Of a DNA stretch of 64,000 nt, positions 55,501-64,000 are shown piece after piece. The notes under the pieces were generated by a model that worked only from the letters and a program-made list of their open reading frames with translations, searched no databases and had not been told where the DNA came from. A program made the position numbers and the translations under genes. Position 1 is the stretch's first letter, and every line of letters begins with the position of its first letter. Source of the DNA: Echinarachnius parma (taxonomy: Eukaryota > Echinodermata > Echinoidea > Clypeasteroida > Echinarachniidae); assembly GCA_037951105.1 (NCBI GenBank), contig JBAMJV010007966.1:1-64000 (forward strand). The letters are read 5' to 3'.

Positions 55501-56750
55501 GAAGCTTTTTTTGCAGACTTTACATAGAGCATCCATTCTTGTTTACATGCTGTGGCCACCTCTTGGACACATGGCTACATGGCTTCATGGTAACACAACG
55601 CATTCAATGTTCATGTATTCAAAATAACTCATAAATAGCTGCGTAATCATGACACAAAATATCAGACATGTACATCAGTCTGAATTACTTATAAGCCAAT
55701 CTAAAGTTAATTGGAATATTCAATCTGACCTTGCAGGAAGTGCATTTTTTAACCCCTTGACCACGGGAACCGAGTGGGTTGTGTACAAAGTCTATGGGGA
55801 TTTCATAAACTCGTAGGGAACGGGTTAAACTACATAATGGTAATGTTATACAAGAACATGGATATATTCCACTGACAATGAATACAAGACATCTCTCTAC
55901 AGAAATAGTTAAAGTACAATTCAGAACATTTAGCCTGAATGTTTATAAAATTAAGCCATGAAAACTATCCAATAGCATATACTGCTTATAAATTTCCAAT
56001 ATTGTAATGACATCATTTGGGGAACATTGCTCATACAATTTGCTACATTTAAAAAACAAGTTTACAAAACATTTTGCATTTATGTTCTTATAACAATAAT
56101 AATAAAGGCAACATTTACATAGTCATATCACTCTCTAAAAATGTTCAAAGTGCTTTGGGAACAATCTATCTGTCATTAACTTGGTCACAGGGAACAAATC
56201 AATCCAACACATAAAACGTGCCTTGGTGAATGACAAACGTGCTTCAAATAGGAACCCAGGCATGATCTTCGTATTGATATACAAGGCCCTGAACCAATTC
56301 CATTTCACTCCAATTTGTTATAAACATTTTTTCTACTTCTAAGCACTGAGTGAATAAACAAAAGGATTGCCTGTACACTGTCCTAAATGTCTGCATAAAG
56401 TTGACATTCTTTATTAGTAGTAGTATGATGCAACACAGCACATGAACAAATGTGTAGAGGTGCAACCTTTCAAACATCTTACTGTATTGTCATGATTAAA
56501 AATAACAAAGATAACATTCAGCAGTTGATATTTGGCTCTGAAAATTCCATAGCTTAATATTGCACAAAACATTTACCTCAAATATTAAAAATAGATCACG
56601 ATAAACAGATATCATGAGAATACATTTACTCACTTGTTTGGAAGAAAACTGAATAGAAATACTATCCATGGGAATAACTCTAAAAGTAACAGGACTTTTC
56701 AATGAAAACTATTACAATTAAATTCAAACATAGTGGGAAATGAAAAGAAA
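52600..56750. other. Intergenic between PSS1 and HMGCL; no gene recognised
   Basis: AT-rich. Contains a SINE-tail fragment near 52780-52830 ('gcgcctaatataaatcatct', 'attaccccggcca'), a copy of the 'acagtcaaa' repeat at 55255-55430 and a SINE-like fragment near 56090-56160. Open frames are short and unconvincing. Confidence 0.5.
55255..55430 (+). repeat. Dispersed 'acagtcaaa' repeat, copy 4
   Basis: Contains 'cactatagacaggttggttg' and 'gacaggtggccgctatgaca', ending TTTGACTGTA, as in 34577-34755. Confidence 0.6.
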
Positions 56751-56756
56751 TTTATT
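56751..56756 (-). terminator. Candidate polyadenylation signal of HMGCL
   Basis: TTTATT on the plus strand (AATAAA on the minus strand), about 625 bp past the HMGCL stop. Positionally plausible but not unique. Confidence 0.3.
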
Positions 56757-56916
56757 AAACAAATGAAAAATGAGCAGGGAAAATTTTGTGAAAAGAAAAA
56801 TGTTATCTTTGCTCATTTTCATTTATTCAAAACTATTACAATTACTTACCAAAATATGAAAGCAATTTTATCTCTACCTCTATTAGTAGGCTACCGATGG
56901 AACACATAATGCATCA

Positions 56917-57236
56917 TTAAAGGCCCAGTCCCATACTGACGATTTTCACGGCGAATCGCAACGATTTGACGTTCGTCGAGAAAATCGCTTAGGTCGTGTT
57001 GCATCGTATTACATCGTATCGGTTCTTCCCCAAAACCATGGGCGTAGATCTGTCATTGATACCCATTCAACTGGAGGGATGATCTATTCATTCATCCCCC
57101 CTGATGAATAGGTATTACGTAAGTCGCTACGCCCATGCCCAAAACCGTGGCTAAATCGAGTCGATTCGTTCTAGTAAATCGTTGCGAGTCGTTGCGAAGC
57201 GCCGTGAAAATCATCAGTATGGGACTGGGCCTTTAG
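56917..57236. mobile_element. MITE with AAAGGCCCAGTCCCATACTG ends, carrying a nested element
   Basis: The left end, AAAGGCCCAGTCCCATACTG then ACGATTTTCACGGCG, is mirrored on the right (CAGTATGGGACTGGGCCTTT). TTAA precedes the left end; the right reads TTTAG. A roughly 95-bp element (57040-57133) interrupts it. It lies about 150 bp past the HMGCL stop, probably within its 3'UTR. Confidence 0.8.
57040..57133. mobile_element. Small GGGCGT...ACGCCC palindromic element, nested copy
   Basis: Begins GGGCGTAGATCTGTCATTGA and ends GTCGCTACGCCC. It matches 37721-37820 and splits the MITE at 56917-57236. Confidence 0.75.
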
Positions 57237-57381
57237 CTAGTTCATTAAATTTGAATATCAAAATATCATCCACATATAAATAATGATGTACAAGTCCATA
57301 CATTGGAAGGGGTACGAGGCGTAAAAGAGTTTCACGCAGTCACTTAATTTCAGATGCATAGGTAGTATTGAGGTAGGCTGA

Positions 57382-60300
57382 TCACAGTTTGCTCATTGCA
57401 CATCCCACCCTGGAGTTGTTTGGCTTGCCTAGCTCTCTGGAAATAAACTGCCCAACTGCCACCAGTTTCTTCAAATCAATTCCCTGCAGTAAAAGAGGAA
57501 TGGCACACTTATTCTTTACATCATTGGTCACTGGAATATGTTATAAATTAAAGGTGCACCTGTAAAGTGTCTAACTCCACAAAAATGTATTTGAGCTTCC
57601 ACATTTCTCTTCTACCGTGTTGTTTGGCTTATGGTAAGAGAAGAATACAATATGGTTAGATTTTTTTAAATGCCCCTTTAGTATGACGATATATGTCATT
57701 GATAATCATTCAGGTCAAGAGCGTTTATAAACGGTCAAAGAACGTCATACTGTAATTAGTTGTAATAGCTGACGCAAATTGTCGCTTTTTTAAACAGGAA
57801 AGCGGTGTTCTTTTTCAATGAAACTTTCACACATCATTCGGACATATCTTACAATGATTTTGGTATAGGATTAAATTCTCTAATGTCATTTTGGGCAATA
57901 TCTGACACTTTAGAGGTGCACCATTAACAGAGTTTTTAGTTCTAATGTGAGTGATCTACTAGTATCCTGCTACAACATGTGAAATTCGTGTTAAAAACAA
58001 TTTTAAGAATAAGTGGTGGGTTCCTTTAAACGTTTAATGGATCACTTTAAAATGGTTATTATGCATTAACTGCATCCTCATAGACACAATAGGGAATAAG
58101 AAGAAAATGAAGAACTAAACGAGAAGTGAGTGAAAGTCTCACCGTTTCAATACCTAGTCCATTCAGCATGTAAATCACATCTTTGATCGTAAATTACCCG
58201 ATGTTTATTGAACTACAGTTACAAAATGTATTATGTGTAAACTGCATCCTTAAAGGGAGTGTCCGCCTTTTACAAATCGTCTGCACAGTTTCCAGTAGAC
58301 GGATGAGGATGAATGTAACATACACAAACAAATTTCAGATCGAACAACCCTGTAATTTGGATTCTACGAATGAAAAACGAATGCGTAGATATCATCCCTC
58401 CATCGAACTATATCTCGGCCAATAAGTGCGTTTAACTGATTTAGCATAATATTGCAACAATACTGTACTTATTCTTGTAAAGGTATTGTATAGCCGACAG
58501 TTTTGAAGGTATGCCAATGAAAAAGGTCTAAAAAATGAAGAATAAACAATTACATGTAGTCAGCTTTAAAGGGGAAAATAAGACAACTAAAAAGTAAGAA
58601 AAGGGTAAAAAGGATTTGGAAGTCTTACCGTTTCGATACCAAGTCCATTGAGCATGTAAACCACGTCTTCTGTGGCTATATTGCCTGTTGCGCCCTGGGC
58701 GTAGGGACATCCACCAAGGCCTGCTACAGAGGAATCTACTACCGTCACACCCATCTGTAAATTAAAGAAAAGGGTCAGACATTCTGAAATATATAGATAA
58801 ATGGATACAAGATAGGGTGGATTTGTAAGATTATGGTACAGGACAGGTACGACTATTACTTAGATTCTTTGCTACATTTCCTGATAGGGACATCCACCAA
58901 GGCCTGCTACAGAGGAATCTACTACCATCTGTGAATTGTACAAAAGTACAGAAAATGGATCAGGAATGTTGAAATATACAGATAAATGCACACAAGATAG
59001 TGTGGATTTGTAACATTATGGTACAGGTATGAACTACTTTTTTTTTTCACGAGGGCCATTTTTGAAAATTTTGAGGGAGAAAAACGCCCTCGTGAAATTA
59101 TTCACGAGGGCTATTTTGGGGCTCACAGGGGCTCTTATTTTTGTTTACATCATTTACACTGCTCACGGGTCTAATAAATGATTATCGATATTAATCAAGT
59201 TGTGACCTATCCGATTATGCCATGTTTGGTACGTTTCTGGCGCTTTTCGATCATGCAGAAAAAAAAAATTTGTTACAAATTTTAAAAGTTTTTTTTTTTT
59301 TTTTTTTTTTTTTCCGTTTCCGTGCCGTGGCTCATGGGGGCGATTTCAAAGGTTTCGGGGGCGAATCCCCCGTCGCCCCCGTGTATTTTTTGGGGGGGGG
59401 CATCCACCAAGGCCTGCTACCGACGAATCTACAACTCTCACACCCATCTGTGAATTGAAGTACAGAAAATGAATCATGAATGTTGAAATACACAGATAAA
59501 TGCACACAAGATAGTGTGGATTGGTAAGATTATGGTAGAAAATAAAAAAATATTAGAATCTTTGCTACATTGCTTTCTTCACTGAGAAACCTAGAATATC
59601 CTCACAAGAATATAACCGAAATGAAAGTAATTTCAAAGCTTGTAGTATACAAAGTCATTACTTGGTCATAGCTTTGCAATAAAAAAAAAGATTGCTTGAA
59701 TAATTGTCTTGTACCAGGTTCTAGGACTACGAATCAGTGGTTTTGTTTTCCTACATTCTAGTACTGGATGCATCTACATGAGATTAGAGCATATGTGAGG
59801 CTCATGCATAGTACCTGCATGAACTTTGACATCAACATGGACCATTCCACATTGTGGACGTCTGATAAAGGGGCCCCATTGTTCTCAATGACTTTCATGC
59901 AATTCATTGTACCATAAGTCAAGCCTCCACACTAACTTTTTTTCTCTACTGGCCCGTTCGGGCAAGTAAAATCATAACTTTTCAAATTTTACTTGCCCAA
60001 ACAGAAAATTAACTTGCCCACTTGCTTCTAGATGGCATTTTTCTTATGAAGTTGACCATAATTTAGTTGCCCGATCGGGCAACCAAATAAGGCCATTCAT
60101 GAAATTTTACTTGCCCGACATAATTTTTTTACTTGCCCCGGGCAATAGGGCAAGTGCTAGTGTTGAGCCCTGCATAAGTGCTTAAGGTGATCCATTATCT
60201 TCATACGATGTATATACCATCGCCATTGTAAGATTCTTCTGAATGATGTGTGACAGTTTTATAGACTAAGAACAATGTTCACCTTTGCCCACTGATTTGT

Positions 60301-63300
60301 ACTCCAATCAAATACATTTTTGAATAAATGCCTCGGTCCATAATTAGGGAGTCATTTGAAAATATAAAACCATTTTATTATTCTGTAACCATATATATGC
60401 CAGACACATGTATATGAGAATTGTGAAAGCTTCAAGTGACTTTGTTTGAATTTGACAAACTTAGCCCCTTAACTACAGGAACTAGGTGGGTTGGGTACAA
60501 AAACTGAGGAGATTTCACAAACTCAAAGGGAACAGGTTAATAAAGCAGGCTTATAGTAGAAATGGCACCCACCTGAAGTGCAGCTAGTATGTTAGCCAGT
60601 GCCTGTCCGTAGGTATCATGGCAGTGCACAGCAACATGCTCCATGGGTACTGTCTCTCCTACAACCTTCAGTAACTCCTGCATCAGCCCGGGGGTGCCCA
60701 CCCCTATCGTATCGCCCAGTGAAATCTCATAGCATCCCATGTCGAACATCTTACGGGCAACCTGGAAAATGGGGGGAAAATTGCTTATAACTATTTATCT
60801 TATTATTTTAATAATAATGTAAATATGTTCATTAGTTCCTGAATCCGCCGAGGGGTGATGTCAAACATCTTCCGTGCAACCTGGGACAAATGAACAAATA
60901 CAAAATAGTTAAATAAATATATGAACAGATTGTCTTACAACATGTAATCATTAGTTCCTGCATCCGCCCGGGGGTGCCCACTCCTATCGTATCACCCAGG
61001 GAGATTTCATATCAATGTCAAACACATTCCTCGCAACCTGGAACAAATGGGGGAAAATGTATCACTACAGTGATCCCTCGCACATATCCATTAGTTGATT
61101 ACTTATCCTTTGGTTTTGTGTCAGATTCACAATAGTTTCTCACTGGTCTAAAGAGCAATGAAGGGGTTTTTAGGGTTTTGATAGTTATTATAGATTAATT
61201 CGTTTTTATTCAGAGTTCAAAATCAATCACAGAATATCTCACCTTAGCAACAGCTTGTGGTTTGATGAGGCCTTCATATGGACAACCAAGCACACAGGAA
61301 ACATAACCTCTGACCTTGACGTTGGCTTCCTGCGCTGCCTCCATCACGGCTGTAAATCGCTCCAGACTCTCCTCTATGCCACAATTGATGTTTTTCCTGC
61401 ATTGACAGAAAAATGGGTTTAGAAAGACATAATTAAAGGCCAATGCAACTCTAGAATAGAGTTTATCCTACTTTATACATCGTAATATGCTTGTTCATTT
61501 CGCATAACATTACCCAGACTCAGATTTCTGCTTTGGAAGAAATATGTGCAAACACAATCGGGTACACAACTATTCACGCGAATGCAGGAGGCCGCCAATG
61601 TTACGTCAGTGCGGACACCACTGTGATCGATCAATGATGCATTCCTTCACTTAACTAGTTTTCACTGCACCAAACGATTGTTTGAATACTTGTAGACGCT
61701 TTGATGAGTCTGCAAATCAGTGAAAAGATCTTTTTATTCGGACAGTTCTCACAGATTTCATAATTTGCGAAGCATGTCAGGTAGTTACACGAACATGGCC
61801 GCTCCCATCATCTTTTTCCGCCGTAAAAATTAGTAAAATTTGGGTATGTTCACAGAAGGATTTCATGTTATCCAGTAGGCCAACATTTGCCAAGTCATGT
61901 ATCAAATTAAATGTCTGTTCACCCTCTAAATGATAATAGTAGCCGAAAGCCATAGTTTCAATGTCCTTTAGTTCTCTAAGAATTGTTGATTTTTTTTTTT
62001 AAGATTTGATATCTGCAAAGATATAACATTTGGTTTTGTAAGGCACCATGGTTAACTCAAATCAGAACTGCTGAACACTTTCCTCACAAATAATTTTGTG
62101 TCAATTGTGTAACCATGAGAAGACTGTTTGCTACATTATGCTGAATACCTATTCTAAGAGTGGTTGACCTACGGACTCGGCAATGGCTCAACATTTTAAT
62201 CAGTATTTTCACAACTTTATCAGAATAAATAGAGCTCAAGGTATAACTACCAGCCTCAATTATCTAAATACTGTAAACTTCCGAGCATTTTAACATCGTT
62301 TGAGACGATCCAAAGTTATAACCAGAAGTAACTGAGCTGTCAATGATCATGTATTGAAAGTACAGCGAGTATGAAAGTTCATCTGTATTGGTAATTCATA
62401 AGATATCCATTTTAAACTTTTGATCACAATACAGTTATTTCGGAGGTAAATATTTGTATTGTGATCAACAGTTTAAAATGGATATCTTAGTACAGAGAGT
62501 GTTAGATTGTCCAACTCACTTGCTGAATGATTCTGACGCAGCTCCAAAGATGGCCACTTCCTGAGCACCTGCCTCAATCGCTGCCTTCAAGCCCTGGATG
62601 TTGGGGGTCAGGACGGCATAAGTCACTCCATCCCTCCTGGTTATGCCTGCCATCACCTCATTGTGGTCACCCATCTAGACAATGTGCAAAGAGAAGACAT
62701 ATAAGTTGGTTAAAAATCCTTTCATTTGGCATGCAGAGCAGCACTGGCCATCCTATGGGGGTTTAACCCTGGACCTCCTGTGCTCAAGAAGGATGGCCTA
62801 GTATCTAGATAACTGCCAAGCTAACAAACCCAGGGCTAGACAATCCACTCCCTCCCTCCTTGTTATAAATCAGTATAGTCATCCATTTTGAAAACAGACA
62901 AAGAGAATAAAGTCCTTCCTTGCCATTTGGCAAAGGCGGGCTAAGTTACAGATATATCTCTGTGTATGTAGGCCTTGAATTGAATTAAAGGGATGCCAGT
63001 AAAGTGTCTAACTCCATGAAAATTACTTGGAGCTTCCTCGTTTCTCTTCTACTATGTTGTTTAGCTTATGGTAAGAGAATAATAAAATAGGGTTACATTT
63101 TTTTCAAATGCCCCTTTAGTATGACGATATCTATTATTCAGCTCATAAGCGTTAATGAATGGTCATAAACCTCATAAACGTCTGTTGTAAAAGCCGACGC
63201 ATATTTTTGCTTTTTTAACCAGGAAAGCAGTGTTCTTTTTCAATGAACCTTTCACACATCATTCGGACATATCTTACAACGATTTTGGTACAGGATTGAA

Positions 63301-63691
63301 GTCTCAAATGTCATTTTGGGCAATATCTGACACTTTACATGTGCACCTTTAAGGGCATTCTCTATACTAAGACGTGCCCACAACTAGGAATGCATGACTA
63401 AAAGAACCGATGCGTTAAACAAATTGCATAAAGCATCGGTTCTTTTAGTCATACATGCCAAGTCGTGGGCACGTCTTAGTAGAACATGCAGAATAAAGTC
63501 TACTGATAAATAACTTCTTTACCTAAAGATAGTGAACTATTTTTTGTATCATTCAACCTAGAGTTCAAATATTTGACACTCACCTGTGGAACCCATTTTG
63601 GTGAAACAAAGCTGGTTGCCTCGACGACCTGCAGACCTGTATCAGACAGACGATTGATCAACTCAATCTTCACCTTGGTTGGAACCACCGC
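57382..63691 (-). CDS. HMGCL: 3-hydroxy-3-methylglutaryl-CoA lyase, last six coding exons (5' part beyond the window)
   Basis: Exons in transcript order: 63584-63691, 62520-62674, 61243-61396, 60573-60761, 58629-58754, 57382-57483 (TGA). Splice sites are GT/AG and the join is in frame, giving 277 residues; human HMGCL has 325, so roughly the first 50 residues (targeting peptide and the Arg-Asp catalytic pair of RDGLQNE) lie to the right of the window. The enzyme cleaves HMG-CoA to acetoacetate and acetyl-CoA in leucine breakdown and ketogenesis. Visible landmarks are [13 protein letters not shown] with the active-site Glu, [14 protein letters not shown] with the two metal-binding His, and the lyase signature [14 protein letters not shown] with the catalytic Cys. 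The protein ends in Ser-Lys-Leu, a canonical peroxisomal signal; human ends CKL. Partial copies of the 60573 and 58629 exons lie in flanking introns. Confidence 0.95.
57548..57927. mobile_element. TTAA-flanked MITE, GTGCACC family, complete (HMGCL last intron)
   Basis: Begins TTAAAGGTGCACCTGTAAAG and ends GACACTTTAGAGGTGCACCA then TTAA. It is homologous to 62985-63352 throughout. Confidence 0.8.
58135..58195 (-). pseudogene. Partial copy of HMGCL penultimate exon (donor end)
   Basis: Plus strand 'gtctcaccgtttcaatacct' and 'cattcagcatgtaaatcaca' match the donor end of the exon at 58629. On the minus strand it encodes MLNGLGIET followed by GTGAG, as does the real exon. Confidence 0.8.
58870..58935 (-). 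pseudogene. Partial copy of HMGCL penultimate exon (acceptor end), first
   Basis: 'gggacatccaccaaggcctg' followed by 'ctacagaggaatctactacc' and 'atctgtgaatt' repeats the exon start and acceptor 183 bp from the original. The surrounding intron is repeated too. Confidence 0.85.
59036..59400. repeat. 'cacgaggg / gggggcgaat' dispersed repeat with poly-T tract
   Basis: It includes 'ggctcatgggggcgatttca' and 'cgtcgcccccgtgtattttt', related to 35400-35720 and 48060-48320. It is inserted between two copies of the HMGCL exon fragment. Confidence 0.6.
59400..59460 (-). pseudogene. Partial copy of HMGCL penultimate exon (acceptor end), second
   Basis: 'catccaccaaggcctgctac' then 'ctctcacacccatctgtgaatt', followed by the same intron phrases ('agatagtgtggattggtaag'). 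It lies 510 bp from the first copy; subtracting the inserted repeat gives a spacing near 175 bp. Confidence 0.85.
59920..60175 (-). repeat. Dispersed 'gcaagtaaaatt' repeat, copy 4
   Basis: Reverse of 44887-45150. It ends 'ggcaatagggcaagtgctag' and contains 'gcccgatcgggcaaccaa'. Confidence 0.65.
60835..61045 (-). pseudogene. Two partial copies of HMGCL exon 60573-60761 (acceptor end)
   Basis: At 60955-61045: 'catccgcccgggggtgccca' through 'cctcgcaacctggaacaaat', the exon start and acceptor with a small deletion. At 60835-60885: a shorter version ('catcttccgtgcaacctgg'). Offsets are 160 and then 120 bp. The intact acceptor-like ends could mislead splicing. Confidence 0.8.
61433..62515. mobile_element. 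Partial copy of the GGCAATGCAACTC MITE, plus flanking hairpin
   Basis: It begins TTAAAGGCCAATGCAACTCT and follows the left arm and centre of 19953-20381 to about 61700. The right arm is not recognised. A separate hairpin at 62396-62490 pairs 'gatatccattttaaac' with its inverse around 'gatcacaatac'. The MITE end lies 35 bp upstream of the HMGCL exon acceptor at 61397-61398. Confidence 0.55.
62720..62835 (-). mobile_element. tRNA-derived fragment in HMGCL intron
   Basis: The minus strand reads GTTAGCTTGGCAGTTATCTA (A-box-like), then GGAGGTCCAGGGTTAAACCC (B-box-like). It resembles the fragment at 22080-22150. A SINE relic is most likely. Confidence 0.4.
62985..63352. mobile_element. TTAA-flanked MITE, GTGCACC family, complete copy 2
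   Basis: Begins TTAAAGGGATGCCAGTAAAG and ends GACACTTTACATGTGCACCT then TTAA. Homologous to 57548-57927. Confidence 0.8.
63355..63489. mobile_element. Palindromic MITE with ACTAAGACGTGCCCAC arms
   Basis: The left arm ('tactaagacgtgcccaca', 'gactaaaagaaccgatgc') pairs with the right ('gcatcggttcttttagtc', 'gtgggcacgtcttagta'). It directly abuts the previous MITE. A diverged relative may lie at about 17140-17280 ('actaaagcgtgtccatagc', 'cgtgggcacgctttggtaga'). Confidence 0.75.
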
Positions 63692-64000
63692 CTGCAAACA
63701 AAATAGAAAACAATGAATTAACATTGAAATAAGGCCATTTTCAAATTTATGGAAGCTCTAAAGATGGAAATGTATACTTAGCAACTCATTCAACAGGAGA
63801 AAAGCTTACATCCGTTTGTTTTTTTAAGTTACTGCTTAAGCAGTTTATAGTTCTATCATTCACTTTTTTCTTATTTACATATTATCATGTACATGTATTT
63901 TCAATTTTGCACTTTATCTAATCTGTATGCATTGTAGTTTGTTCTGTGTTTCATTGTATATTTCACATATATTTCTTTTAGTTTTTAATTTTCAACATTC

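Noticed and set aside
1-64000. LTR retroelements, retroviral or Polinton-like copies
   Set aside because: No polymerase, integrase, protease or capsid-like frames and no long direct terminal repeats were recognised.

Overview
The window is eukaryotic, intron-rich and AT-rich. It carries three protein genes whose exons join in frame with GT/AG splice sites: cathepsin B (plus strand, 17415-25880), phosphatidylserine synthase 1 (minus strand, 33691-52182) and the 3' part of 3-hydroxy-3-methylglutaryl-CoA lyase (minus strand, 57382-63691, running off the right edge). Long introns, many short palindromic DNA elements, tRNA-derived SINEs ending in ATT repeats and long poly-G/poly-C runs suggest a marine deuterostome invertebrate. 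An echinoderm, perhaps a sea urchin, is my best guess, inferred from repeat style and protein similarity and not proven.

Layout. 1-17400: no convincing protein gene; a mosaic of MITEs, SINEs, G-rich minisatellite and other repeats. 17415-25880: cathepsin B in 8 coding exons, with 3'UTR to about 27.0 kb. 27-32.6 kb: intergenic, with MITEs and foldbacks. 32.6-52.2 kb: PSS1 in 13 coding exons, transcribed leftward and convergent with cathepsin B; its introns hold many mobile elements. 52.2-57.4 kb: PSS1 promoter side and HMGCL 3' flank. 57.4-64 kb: HMGCL, leftward, last six coding exons. The three genes belong to unrelated pathways (lysosomal proteolysis, ER phospholipid base exchange, ketone body/leucine catabolism), and nothing suggests they work together.

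The most unusual feature is that all three genes carry partial extra copies of their own exons, with adjoining intron, in neighbouring introns or just past the 3' end. Copies were recognised for cathepsin B exons 3, 4, 5 and 6, PSS1 exons 2, 4, 5, 6 and 13, and two HMGCL exons. Copy spacing is often 140-190 bp. The clearest case is a seven-unit array at a pitch of about 180 bp whose last unit encodes the PSS1 C-terminus and stop.

The second theme is small non-autonomous DNA transposons. Several families are flanked by TTAA and begin TTAAAGG. One 1367-bp TTAA-flanked insertion is proven by an unfilled related site elsewhere in the window. One hAT-like element of 1380 bp has a perfect 8-bp target duplication, and mariner-like elements have TA duplications. 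I recognised no LTR retroelement, Polinton, viral, CRISPR or prokaryotic feature.
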